Assembly (NCBI RefSeq): GCF_002013465.1
Contig: NZ_MAFC01000023.1
Coordinates: forward strand, 1 to 64,000
Length of the DNA stretch: 64,000 bases
From: Mycobacterium sp. D16R12
GTDB taxonomy: Bacteria > Actinomycetota > Actinomycetes > Mycobacteriales > Mycobacteriaceae
Direction: 5' to 3'
Below are positions 29,886-37,838 of this stretch, piece after piece; the stretch's first letter is position 1; each line of letters opens with the position of its first letter. The translations under genes and the position numbers were made by a program. The notes under the pieces were generated by a model. The model was not told the origin of the DNA. It did not search any database and saw only the letters and a list, made by a program, of their open reading frames with translations.

Positions 29886-31322
29886 ATGGCGTTCAGTAGC
29901 CCCGACGAGGTATTCAAGTTCATTGCCGACGAGAAGGTCGAGTACGTGGACGTCAGGTTCTGCGACCTGCCGGGCGTCGTGCAGCACTTCTCCATTCCCG
30001 CATCTGCTTTCGATGCCAGCGTCTTCGAAGACGGCCTCGGCTTCGACGGGTCCTCTGTGCGCGGATTCCAGTCGATCCACGAATCCGACATGCTCCTGCT
30101 ACCCGATATCTCGACGGCCAAGATCGACCCGTTCCGCGCCGCCAAGACGCTGAACGTCAACTTCTTCGTGCATGACCCGTTCACCCGCGAGGCCTACTCG
30201 CGTGATCCGCGCAACGTGGCCCGCAAGGCCGAGCAGTACCTCACCAGCACCGGTATCGCCGACACCTGTTACTTCGGCGCCGAGGCCGAGTTCTACATCT
30301 TCGACTCGGTGAGCTTCGACTCGAAGATCAACGGCACCTTCTACGAGATCGACTCGGAGGCCGGCTGGTGGAATACCGGCGAGCCTTACGAGGAGGACGG
30401 CAGCCCGAACCGCGGCTACAAGGTGCGCCCCAAGGGTGGCTACTTCCCCGTCGCCCCGTACGACCACTTCGTCGACCTGCGCGACGAGATGACCACCAAC
30501 CTGATCAACTCCGGATTCACCCTGGAGCGCGGTCACCACGAGGTGGGCACCGGCGGACAGGCCGAGATCAACTACAAGTTCAACACGCTGCTGGCCGCGG
30601 CCGACGATGTGCTGTTGTTCAAATACATCATCAAGAACACCGCATGGGCCAACGGCAAGACCGTCACCTTCATGCCCAAGCCGCTGTTCGGTGACAACGG
30701 ATCGGGCATGCACGCCCACATGTCCCTGTGGAAGGACGGCAAGCCGCTGTTCCACGATGAGGCCGGGTACGCCGGGCTCTCGGACGTGGCCCGCCACTAC
30801 ATCGGCGGCATCCTGCACCACGCCCCGTCACTGCTCGCGTTCACGAACCCGACGGTGAACTCCTACAAGCGACTGGTGCCGGGCTACGAGGCCCCGATCA
30901 ACCTGGTCTACAGCCAGCGCAACCGCTCTGCCTGCGTGCGCATCCCGATCACCGGCAACAACCCGAAGGCCAAGCGCCTCGAGTTCCGCTGCCCGGACAG
31001 CTCGGGTAACCCGTACCTGGCGTTCGCGGCCATGCTGATGGCCGGTATCGACGGCATCAAGAACAAGATCGAGCCGCTGGCACCTGTCGACAAGGACCTG
31101 TACGAGCTGCCTCCGGAGGAGGCCGCCAACATTCCGCAGGCCCCGACCAACCTGGCCACCGTGATCGACAACCTTGAAAAGGATCACGAGTACCTCACCG
31201 AGGGTGGCGTTTTCACCTCCGATCTGATCGAGACCTGGATCGCGTTCAAGCGCGAGAACGAGATCGAGCCGATCAACATCCGTCCTCACCCGTACGAGGT
31301 AGCCCTCTACTTCGACGTGTAA
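29886..31322 (+). CDS. glnA1: Glutamine synthetase type I (GlnA1)
   Basis: 478 residues, the main ammonium-assimilating enzyme; pathogenic mycobacteria export it in large amounts. Family motifs are [17 protein letters not shown] (about 53-69), [13 protein letters not shown], the ATP-binding [18 protein letters not shown], and RSACVRIPI. The adenylylation tyrosine is Tyr406 in [12 protein letters not shown], the target of GlnE encoded 6.5 kb downstream. AAGGAG precedes the ATG by four bases. It lies behind a GlnR-type box and is followed by a strong terminator, so it is probably a single-gene transcript. It corresponds to Rv2220. Confidence 0.97.
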   Translation: MAFSSPDEVFKFIADEKVEYVDVRFCDLPGVVQHFSIPASAFDASVFEDGLGFDGSSVRGFQSIHESDMLLLPDISTAKIDPFRAAKTLNVNFFVHDPFTREAYSRDPRNVARKAEQYLTSTGIADTCYFGAEAEFYIFDSVSFDSKINGTFYEIDSEAGWWNTGEPYEEDGSPNRGYKVRPKGGYFPVAPYDHFVDLRDEMTTNLINSGFTLERGHHEVGTGGQAEINYKFNTLLAAADDVLLFKYIIKNTAWANGKTVTFMPKPLFGDNGSGMHAHMSLWKDGKPLFHDEAGYAGLSDVARHYIGGILHHAPSLLAFTNPTVNSYKRLVPGYEAPINLVYSQRNRSACVRIPITGNNPKAKRLEFRCPDSSGNPYLAFAAMLMAGIDGIKNKIEPLAPVDKDLYELPPEEAANIPQAPTNLATVIDNLEKDHEYLTEGGVFTSDLIETWIAFKRENEIEPINIRPHPYEVALYFDV

Positions 31323-31334
31323 GTCGTTTGCGCA

Positions 31335-31373
31335 CAAGGCCCCCGGGATCATTCCCGGGGGCCTTGTCATTTT
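31335..31373 (+). terminator. Rho-independent-type terminator after glnA1
   Basis: A perfect 14-bp inverted repeat, CAAGGCCCCCGGGA (31335-31348) with TCCCGGGGGCCTTG (31353-31366), surrounds a TCAT loop and is followed by TCATTTT. It begins 13 bases after the glnA1 stop. The T-tract is short, as is common in mycobacteria. Confidence 0.85.
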
Positions 31374-31448
31374 GCGGCATGGAATACCCCGGGTCGGCGT
31401 AGGTTGAAAGTAGATGCCCCGTCTAACTTTTCGAGGAGCGTGGAATCC

Positions 31449-32327
31449 GTGCCGAACGCAGCCGACGACCTGAGCAGAACCCCCGTCCCCGACCCTGCCG
31501 AAGACAACGCCTATTTCCCGTCCCCGTACTCGCTGAGCCAATACGTGCCCTCCACAACCGACTTCGCCGGCGTTCGCCATGAGAATGCCTACACCGGCGG
31601 ACGCTGGAAGATCCTCATGATCGCCACCGAAGAGCGCTACATGCTCATGCAGAACGGCACGATGTTCTCCACCGGGAACCATCCCGTCGAGATGCTGCTC
31701 CCCCTGCATCACCTCAAGGCCGCGGGTTTCGGGATCGACGTCGCCACGGTGTCCGGCAACCCCGCCAAACTCGAACTCTGGGCGATGCCGCGTGAGGACC
31801 AGGCCGTTCTGAACACCTATTCCGAGCTTTCCGCGCAACTCAAAAAGCCCCAGAAGCTCTCACATGTCATTGCCGAGGGGCTGGGCCCCGACTCGGACTA
31901 TCTCGCCGTGTTCATCCCCGGTGGGCACGGCGTGCTGCTGGGCATCCCGGACAGCCAAGAAGTCCGGACGGTCTTGGACTGGGCGCTGGAGTACGACAAA
32001 TACGTCATCACGCTGTGTCACGGCCCGGGGGCACTGCTCGCCGCCGGCCTGGATCGCGAGGAATCGCCCTTCCAGGGCTACAGCCTGTGCGTGTTCCCCG
32101 ACAGCCTCGACACCGGGGTGAACATCGAAATCGGTTACATCCCAGGACAAATGCCGTGGCTTGTCGGCGAGAACCTGCGCAAACAGGGTGTCACGATCCT
32201 CAACACCGGAATCACCGGGCAAACACACGCCGACCGCAAACTGCTCACCGGAGACAGCCCGTTGGCATCCAACAACCTCGGCCTCCTGGCGGCAGAGACG
32301 CTGGTGAAGGCCTTCGGTGACGAGTAG
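31449..32327 (+). CDS. hchA: Hsp31 / HchA chaperone and glyoxalase III (DJ-1/PfpI superfamily)
   Basis: About 292 residues, closely like E. coli Hsp31, which acts as a holding chaperone, glyoxalase III and proposed protein deglycase. Shared stretches are [17 protein letters not shown] near the N-terminus, [17 protein letters not shown] (metal-site His and Glu), [13 protein letters not shown], and LCHGPGALL with the nucleophile Cys190. The C-terminal [17 protein letters not shown] also matches. The GTG at 31449 was chosen because GAGGAG lies ten bases upstream and the N-terminus then aligns; an upstream TTG (31404) is less likely. It is the first gene of the insertion between glnA1 and glnE. 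Confidence 0.9.
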   Translation: MPNAADDLSRTPVPDPAEDNAYFPSPYSLSQYVPSTTDFAGVRHENAYTGGRWKILMIATEERYMLMQNGTMFSTGNHPVEMLLPLHHLKAAGFGIDVATVSGNPAKLELWAMPREDQAVLNTYSELSAQLKKPQKLSHVIAEGLGPDSDYLAVFIPGGHGVLLGIPDSQEVRTVLDWALEYDKYVITLCHGPGALLAAGLDREESPFQGYSLCVFPDSLDTGVNIEIGYIPGQMPWLVGENLRKQGVTILNTGITGQTHADRKLLTGDSPLASNNLGLLAAETLVKAFGDE

Positions 32328-32365
32328 ACAGGAATAAAGCGGACTATGGTCCTATTGTTAGACGC

Positions 32366-32776
32366 ATGGCTCTCGCTGATATCGAAAACAAGCTCACCGG
32401 TCTGACACCGGTCGCCCTGTCGGCATTCCGGATCGTGGTGGGGTTCCTGTTCTTCCTGCACGGCACCTCCCACCTATTCGGCTGGCCGCTCGCCTCGTAC
32501 CTGCAGCCCGTCGGCACCCTGCCCTGGTGGGCGGGTGTCATCGAATTCGTTGGCGGAGCGGCGATCATCCTCGGATTGGGGACCCGCATCGCAGCGTTTG
32601 TCGCCTCCGGCGCGATGGCGGTCGCCTATTTCACCTACCACCAGCCCGAGGGGCTGTTGCCGATCCAGAACAATGGCGAGGGCGCCGCTCTGTACAGCTG
32701 GATCTTCCTGCTGCTGGTGTTTACCGGAGGCGGGTCGCTGTCCCTCGACCGATTCATTACCCGCGCTAAGCGCTAA
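32366..32776 (+). CDS. DoxX-family membrane protein, copy 1
   Basis: 136 residues with four predicted helices. It begins with SAFRIVVGFLFFLHGTSHLFGWP and contains WWAGVIEFVGGAAIILGLG and a final LYSWIFLLLVFTGGGSLSLD. DoxX-type proteins are small integral membrane proteins; some mycobacterial ones form a membrane oxidoreductase complex with SodA and SseA that limits thiol oxidative stress. A paralogue of the same length begins 34 bp downstream. Start is the ATG at 32366. Confidence 0.85.
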   Translation: MALADIENKLTGLTPVALSAFRIVVGFLFFLHGTSHLFGWPLASYLQPVGTLPWWAGVIEFVGGAAIILGLGTRIAAFVASGAMAVAYFTYHQPEGLLPIQNNGEGAALYSWIFLLLVFTGGGSLSLDRFITRAKR

Positions 32777-32810
32777 GTCGTTACGCGCGCATTGGTTTAG
32801 CATCCTGGCC

Positions 32811-33230
32811 ATGGCCTCCTCCAGCACCTCCAGCTCAGTCGCCAAGCTCGACGGCGCCACGCCCGTTGTCTTGTCGTTGTTCCGGATCGTCTTCGGATTC
32901 CTGTTCACCGTCCACGGCACCGCCATTCTGTTCCGCTGGCCCGACCTGGCTTCGATGCCCCCGGTCGAGTCGTGGTCATTGGGGTGGTGGGCAGGTGCCA
33001 TCGAGTTCCTCACCGGCGTCGCGATTCTGTTCGGCGCCGGAACCCGGATAGCGGCCTTCATCGCTTCGGGCACGATGGCGATCGCCTACTTCACCCAGCA
33101 CCAGGCCGCCGGGTTGCTTCCCATCGAGAACAACGGCGAGCTGGCGGCCCTGTTCTCCTGGGGCTTTTTCCTCTTGGTGTTCACCGGCGGCGGATCGCTC
33201 TCGGTCGACGCGGCGCTCAAGAAGAGCTAG
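32811..33230 (+). CDS. DoxX-family membrane protein, copy 2
   Basis: 139 residues, a tandem paralogue of the gene just upstream. It shares LSLFRIVFGFLFTVHGTA, WWAGAIEFLTGVAILFGAGTRIAAF and FLLVFTGGGSLSVD. The N-terminus adds a Ser/Thr-rich segment (MASSSTSSSVAK). The ATG at 32811 was chosen because the frame upstream lies within copy 1 without similarity. Its last 14 bases overlap the end of the convergent EEP-domain gene. The pair may form a hetero-oligomer, which is inference. Confidence 0.85.
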   Translation: MASSSTSSSVAKLDGATPVVLSLFRIVFGFLFTVHGTAILFRWPDLASMPPVESWSLGWWAGAIEFLTGVAILFGAGTRIAAFIASGTMAIAYFTQHQAAGLLPIENNGELAALFSWGFFLLVFTGGGSLSVDAALKKS

Positions 33231-34173
33231 GCACCACCACCGTGGCGATGAGCGCCAGGTGGTCGGTGCCATAGATCTCCTGAGTGCTCACCGAGGTGGC
33301 GGCCGCCCCGCGGGTCAGTACGTGGTCGATCCCGATCAGCCTGGTGTACCAACGCCCTTCGCGCCAGGTCGGCAGCCAGCCGGCCCCGGCCTGATCCACC
33401 GCATCGGCAAAACCGCCCGTGAGGATCTGCCGGAACACGAAATGGTCGTAGGTCGCGTTAAAGTCGCCGCCGACAATCACTTTCACGTCCGGGCGCAGTG
33501 CCTGCAACTGACGGCCAATGGTGTCCAGCTCGGTGAGCCAGCCCGGTGAACTCATGTCCTTCTCCGGCGGGCGGGTGTGCACCGCGACGAGCATGACCGA
33601 CCCCACCCCGGGAATCTCGGCCTCCGCCCAGATTTGCCGCATGGCAAAGCTCTGGTCATCCTGATGCACCGGGGTCAACGGATATCGGCTCCAGATTCCG
33701 GTGCCCGCAGCCTTGGGTTCGGCGATGGTGTACGAATACGGAAGCACTGAATCAATACCCGCGGCAACAAGTTTCGTCCGGGCTTCCGGCGTGAGCTCAT
33801 CAACGGTCACCACGCCCACATCGTGCTCGTGAATCGCGGCCACCACTGCCCCGGCATCACCGGCCCCCAAACGCAGGTTGGTCTGCAGCACCGTGACGGT
33901 TGTTCCCTGCGGGTGGCTGCCGGGCAGGTACAGCGGTGCGATGGCAAGCATCTGCAACGCGATCACCACGGTCGCCGTCAACACACCCCACCACTGCCGC
34001 ACCACCAGGAACAGCAACAGCCCCAGGATCATCAGCAGACACGTGATGGGCCAGCCGGCGGTCAGCCCGATCAGGGGCGACCAGCTCGACCGCACCCAAC
34101 GGGATGCGATAGCCAGCATGGCAACGATGGTCAGCAGCCAACCCAATGCCCCCACGGCGGTACGTCCTCGCAC
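33217..34173 (-). CDS. Membrane-anchored endonuclease/exonuclease/phosphatase (EEP) family protein
   Basis: 318 residues. Three N-terminal helices (about 6-24, 32-58 and 62-80) anchor the protein. The EEP domain then begins with VTVLQTNLRLGAGD (metal-site Asn). It continues through VDELTPE (the usual Glu), VHTRPP, VGGDFNATYDH (Asp and Asn), and IDHVLTRG, and ends with GTDHLALIATV (catalytic His). Such proteins act as phosphodiesterases on unknown substrates outside the cytoplasm. The GTG start at 34173 is plausible. It is convergent with the DoxX pair (14-bp overlap) and divergent from the SnoaL-like gene. Confidence 0.82.
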   Translation of the reverse strand: MRGRTAVGALGWLLTIVAMLAIASRWVRSSWSPLIGLTAGWPITCLLMILGLLLFLVVRQWWGVLTATVVIALQMLAIAPLYLPGSHPQGTTVTVLQTNLRLGAGDAGAVVAAIHEHDVGVVTVDELTPEARTKLVAAGIDSVLPYSYTIAEPKAAGTGIWSRYPLTPVHQDDQSFAMRQIWAEAEIPGVGSVMLVAVHTRPPEKDMSSPGWLTELDTIGRQLQALRPDVKVIVGGDFNATYDHFVFRQILTGGFADAVDQAGAGWLPTWREGRWYTRLIGIDHVLTRGAAATSVSTQEIYGTDHLALIATVVVPSSS

Positions 34174-34207
34174 CTCAGGGACGGTACCTTATGGCACTCT
34201 CGTAGCC

Positions 34208-34711
34208 ATGCCATCGTTTAGCCGCGCCGAACTCGAGGAAGCGTTCGCGCAACACCAGGCCACCGTCCATCGCTGCATCGACACCGGCGACTGGAACCCC
34301 TACGCCGAGATGTACACCGAGGACGCCCTCTACATCGAACACGTGGTGGGTCACCTGCGTGGCAAGGAGGCCATCCGGCAGTACATCACCGCGGTCATGG
34401 CGGAGTTCCCCGGCAACCACATGCCCAGCCTGCCTGCCACCTGGACCGTCTTCGACCCCGAAAAGGGTTGGGTGGTCTGCGAAATCGACAACGTGATGAG
34501 CGATCCCGGTGACGGCCAGCATTGGGGCGAGCCGAACCTCACCGTGCTGCACTACGCCGGGGACGGGCTGTGGTCGCAACAGGAGGACGCCTACAACCCC
34601 GCGAACATGGTCAAAATGGTGCGGCGTTGGTGCAAGGCCGCCGAAGCTTCCGGGAACCTGCCCGGGGAAGCTCGCGAATGGCTCGACAAATACGGGTCCC
34701 GCAAAAACTAG
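34208..34711 (+). CDS. SnoaL-like / NTF2-fold protein
   Basis: 167 residues. A SnoaL-like NTF2 fold is suggested by FAQHQATVHRCIDTGDWNPYAEMYTEDALYIEH, the GHLRGKEAIRQYI segment, and FPGNHMPSLPATWTVFD. The last ~35 residues are a helical extension (NMVKMVRRWCKAAEASGNLPGEAREWL). Members include polyketide cyclases, isomerases and proteins of unknown role, so no reaction is assigned. The ATG at 34208 was chosen from this fold. It stands alone between divergent and convergent minus-strand genes. Confidence 0.75.
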   Translation: MPSFSRAELEEAFAQHQATVHRCIDTGDWNPYAEMYTEDALYIEHVVGHLRGKEAIRQYITAVMAEFPGNHMPSLPATWTVFDPEKGWVVCEIDNVMSDPGDGQHWGEPNLTVLHYAGDGLWSQQEDAYNPANMVKMVRRWCKAAEASGNLPGEAREWLDKYGSRKN

Positions 34712-34720
34712 TCGCCAATT

Positions 34721-36010
34721 CTATTCCGCCACAAGCGTCAGCGTCGCCCGCAGACCGCCCAGCGGGCTTGCCGACAGCACCACGTCTCCCCCGTGCAACG
34801 CGGCCTGTTGCGCCACCAGCGCCAGCCCCAACCCCAGCCCGCCGGGCTTGGCGCCGGGTCCACGCTCAAACCGCCCGAGCACCCGTTCCCGATCGGCCTC
34901 GGGCAGGCCGGTGCCATCGTCGTCGACCTCGATGACCAGCCGGTCATCGATCCGGTTAGCCGAAAGCACAACATGTTTGGCGTCGCCGTGGTTGATGGCG
35001 TTGCGCACCAGGTTGTCGACGGCCAGCCGCAGCCCGTCGGGCCAGCCCAGCACCACACCACAGTCGTCGGAGTTGACGGTGATCTCCGGCATGGCGGCAC
35101 GGTGCATCAACGCATCCGCAGCGACCCGGTCCAGCAGGTCGGCAATGTCCACCAGTTCGCGGTCCTCACGCCGGGCGAGGTCTCCCGAGGCCAGTTGACC
35201 TAGTGCCGTAATGGTGGCCTCGACACGTCGTTGCGCGCGCTGCAGGTCGCCGATCACCTCGACACGTTCCTCATTCGAGAGGTCATGCGCGCGCAAGGTG
35301 TCCAGGTCCGCGCGCATCGCGGTAAGCGGGGTGCGCAGCTCATGGGCGGCGCTGGCGGCGAAATCGCGCGCCGCCAGAAGCGATTTGGTGGTTTCGGACT
35401 GCGCTGCCGAGACCCGGCCGAGCATGGCGGCCATGGCGTCGGCAAGTTCCTCGGACTCCCGAGCACCGCGCACCGCGGCGACATGCAGTCCGTCGGTGTC
35501 GAGCTGCCGGGTCTGCTCGGTGAGCTGACGCAGCGGTCGCACCGCCCGCCCGGTGAACAGCCAGGCGAAGCCGCCGGCCAGCAGCATCGAGAGCACGCCA
35601 ACGGCGATGAACACCGGAATTCCGCGGTGGTTCACCAGTACCGCGTCCGCCCGGGTTCCCAGCGAGAGCACGGTCTGCTCTTCGGGGTTCTCGATAGTCC
35701 GGACACGGTAGGTGACACCGCCGACGTTGACGTTCTCGGTTCCCAGCGGCAGCCTCGGCAGCTCCACACCCCGGAAGATCACCAGCCCACCGCTTGTGGA
35801 GTCTCGGACGGTGAGCACAAAAGTGGTGTCCCCGTGCCGGGTGGTGGCCTGTACCGCATCGACGAGAAGGTCTAGGCGGCGGTCCAGTTGTTGAGTATCG
35901 TTGCGCACCAATGCGATACCTGCGACGATGCCGATCAGGGCAACAACCAGGCCGGCAGCCAGAAAGGCGGCTACCGCGACCCTGGTGCGCAGGGAGAGTG
36001 AGCGTTTCAC
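34721..36010 (-). CDS. Two-component sensor histidine kinase (PrrB-like)
   Basis: 429 residues. Two membrane helices (about 10-34 and 131-153) flank an extracytoplasmic sensor loop of roughly 95 residues. A HAMP linker follows (about 153-205), then the dimerisation helix with His223 in [17 protein letters not shown]. The ATPase domain has the N-box [13 protein letters not shown] and the G-boxes [22 protein letters not shown] and [10 protein letters not shown]. Layout and sequence resemble PrrB of M. tuberculosis, but this copy is in an insertion and is probably a paralogue. The GTG start overlaps the regulator stop by 4 bp. It may sense something connected with the hemophore-like proteins upstream, which is inference. 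Confidence 0.9.
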   Translation of the reverse strand: MKRSLSLRTRVAVAAFLAAGLVVALIGIVAGIALVRNDTQQLDRRLDLLVDAVQATTRHGDTTFVLTVRDSTSGGLVIFRGVELPRLPLGTENVNVGGVTYRVRTIENPEEQTVLSLGTRADAVLVNHRGIPVFIAVGVLSMLLAGGFAWLFTGRAVRPLRQLTEQTRQLDTDGLHVAAVRGARESEELADAMAAMLGRVSAAQSETTKSLLAARDFAASAAHELRTPLTAMRADLDTLRAHDLSNEERVEVIGDLQRAQRRVEATITALGQLASGDLARREDRELVDIADLLDRVAADALMHRAAMPEITVNSDDCGVVLGWPDGLRLAVDNLVRNAINHGDAKHVVLSANRIDDRLVIEVDDDGTGLPEADRERVLGRFERGPGAKPGGLGLGLALVAQQAALHGGDVVLSASPLGGLRATLTLVAE

Positions 36011-36717
36011 GGCTCGTCCCTCATCACGTACCCCACACCCCTGACGGTGTGGATGACGCGGGGGGACCCTCCGGTTTCCAGTTTGCGACGCAGATAGCTC
36101 ACAAAGACGTCGGCGACATTGGTCTCGACCTCAAAGTCATACCCCCACACCAGTTCCAGCAGCCGGGTACGGCTGAGCACCACTCCGGCGTTTTCGGCCA
36201 GCGCCACCAGCAGATCGAACTCGCGCTTGCTCAGCTCGACGCGTTCTCCGCTGGCGAAGACCAGCCTGCGCGATACGTCCACGGTGATCTGTCCCACGGT
36301 GATTGCGGAGGCGGCCAGACCGCCGCCGCCGGCGCCGCGACGGCGCAGCAGGGCGCGCAGGCGCGCCACCAGCTCGCCGAGATCGAAGGGTTTGGTCAGA
36401 TAGTCATCGGCACCGGCCTCCAGGCCGGCGATCCGGTCGTTGACGGTGTCGCGTGCGCTGAGGACGCAGATGGGGATGTCGTTACCCAGTGCCCGCAGTG
36501 CGGTAACCACCGCCACCCCGTCCAGCTCGGGCATCTGCACATCGAGCACCAGGGCATCGGGTTCATCGGCCGCGAGCTGGGTGAGCGCATCGCGGCCATC
36601 GACAGCGACCCGAACGTCGAAACCCGAATGACGTAGCCCGCGGGCTACCGAGTTCCGAACGTCCGGGTCGTCATCGACCATCAACACCTTGTGACGGGCG
36701 GGAGTTTCCTGAGTCAT
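36007..36717 (-). CDS. OmpR-family response regulator (PrrA-like)
   Basis: 236 residues. The receiver domain has the acidic pair around Asp15-Asp17 (MVDDDPDV), the phospho-acceptor Asp59 in [11 protein letters not shown], and Lys109 in YLTKPFD. The winged-helix DNA-binding domain follows a Gly-rich linker and contains [19 protein letters not shown] and [10 protein letters not shown]. It is like PrrA. It is translationally coupled to the kinase downstream. The hemophore-like gene ends 37 bp upstream on the same strand, so all four genes may be one operon. Confidence 0.92.
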   Translation of the reverse strand: MTQETPARHKVLMVDDDPDVRNSVARGLRHSGFDVRVAVDGRDALTQLAADEPDALVLDVQMPELDGVAVVTALRALGNDIPICVLSARDTVNDRIAGLEAGADDYLTKPFDLGELVARLRALLRRRGAGGGGLAASAITVGQITVDVSRRLVFASGERVELSKREFDLLVALAENAGVVLSRTRLLELVWGYDFEVETNVADVFVSYLRRKLETGGSPRVIHTVRGVGYVMRDEP

Positions 36718-36754
36718 TGCTGCCTAAGGCTAGGCCGCCCGTCTGAGGGTGTTG

Positions 36755-37306
36755 TTAGGCGTCCTGCTGATCGACTACCGCGGTGACGGCAGGCGATGCC
36801 GGCTTGGCCGGCGCGGCCTGCTGCGTGTTGGCGGTTTCCTCGGCGGGCTGCTGCTGCGGCGCGAAGGGGTTCCACGGCTGCTGCGGCTGCTCGGCGGGGG
36901 CGTTCTCGGCGGCAGGCGCAGCGGGCTGCTGGCCCACCAGTGCGGCGGGAGCGACCGGGGCCGCGTCATCGGTGTCGGCGCCACAGCTGTTCTTCAGGCT
37001 CGTCAGCGGCTGACGGATCTTCTCGAGCTCCGACTTGGCGGCCGGCTGACCATCGAGGTAGGTCTTGATGGCTTCGCGTCGCTCGCCCTCGGGTGCACCC
37101 TTGGCGGCCTTGGTGATGCCGTCGTTGATCGTCGGGTTCTTGTCCAGGTAGCTCGCGACCTGACTCGACACCGTCGAGTGGGTCCGGGCGAATTCAGCGG
37201 CAGTGCACTGGCCGGGAGCCGCGCCAGCGGCACCCGCGAAGGCCAGGGCACTGGCGACCGCACCGGCACCAACGACACCGCTGAGTACAGCAGAGGTGAA
37301 CTTCAT
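36755..37306 (-). CDS. Hemophore-like MHB-domain secreted protein with Pro/Ala-rich tail
   Basis: 183 residues. A signal peptide (MKFTSAVLSG, cleavage near AGAA at about 30) precedes an all-helical domain of about 80 residues with two cysteines, Cys34 and Cys108, that should form a disulfide. This is the mycobacterial hemophore-like (MHB) fold of the Rv0203 type. The remaining ~75 residues are Pro/Ala/Gln-rich (AAPAAENAPAEQPQQPWNPF), a probable wall-spanning or flexible tail. The ATG at 37306 has AAGGAG upstream and is preferred to an in-frame start at 37351. Heme binding is inferred from the family, not from a visible ligand. Confidence 0.8.
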   Translation of the reverse strand: MKFTSAVLSGVVGAGAVASALAFAGAAGAAPGQCTAAEFARTHSTVSSQVASYLDKNPTINDGITKAAKGAPEGERREAIKTYLDGQPAAKSELEKIRQPLTSLKNSCGADTDDAAPVAPAALVGQQPAAPAAENAPAEQPQQPWNPFAPQQQPAEETANTQQAAPAKPASPAVTAVVDQQDA

Positions 37307-37451
37307 CGAGTACTCCTTGTTCAGGCTTACGGCCGACGAAATGCCGGCCATTCCGGGACGCTATCGAGCGTTGGTTGGACGGTCATGGCCTGAACGTTAA
37401 GAAACCATGAGAAGCGCGGTGAAAATTACACCCGTGAGGTTTGGCGAGCAC

Positions 37452-37784
37452 CTAGCCGTCGGGCCAGCAGCGGTTCTTGAAGTCCTGCACCGGCTGACGG
37501 ATCGCGTCCAAGTCCGCCCTGGCCGCCGGGTTCGCCGTGAGGTACGCCTGTACGGCCTCATGCTTGGCACCGCCGTCGCCGGGGGTGTTCTTGAGCGCAT
37601 CACTGATCCCCGCGTTGACGTCGGGATGGCGTTCCAGGTAGTCCGCGCGCTTGGTCGCCTCCACCGCATCGAGCCGCGCCTCCTCGGAGACGGTGCAGTC
37701 GCCCGGCTTCGCCGCCGCGGGCGCCGCCATACCGAGAGCACCGGCGACAACACCGAGACCCACGACGATCGATGTGCACTTCAT
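37452..37784 (-). CDS. Hemophore-like MHB-domain secreted protein, short paralogue
   Basis: 110 residues. A signal peptide (MKCTSIVVGLGVVAGAL, cleavage after APAAA) is followed by the mature MHB domain with Cys30 and Cys106 as the likely disulfide. His53 and His75 are candidate heme or metal ligands. It shares the order of helices and the LDAIRQPVQDFKNRC end with the longer neighbour (LEKIRQPLTSLKNSC), so the two are tandem paralogues. AAGGAG lies before the ATG. A 145-bp gap separates it from the longer copy. Confidence 0.8.
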   Translation of the reverse strand: MKCTSIVVGLGVVAGALGMAAPAAAKPGDCTVSEEARLDAVEATKRADYLERHPDVNAGISDALKNTPGDGGAKHEAVQAYLTANPAARADLDAIRQPVQDFKNRCWPDG

Positions 37785-37838
37785 AGCCGCTCCTTGCAGG
37801 ACTGGGATCCGCGAAAAGGGATCGTGACCCGCAAGAAG

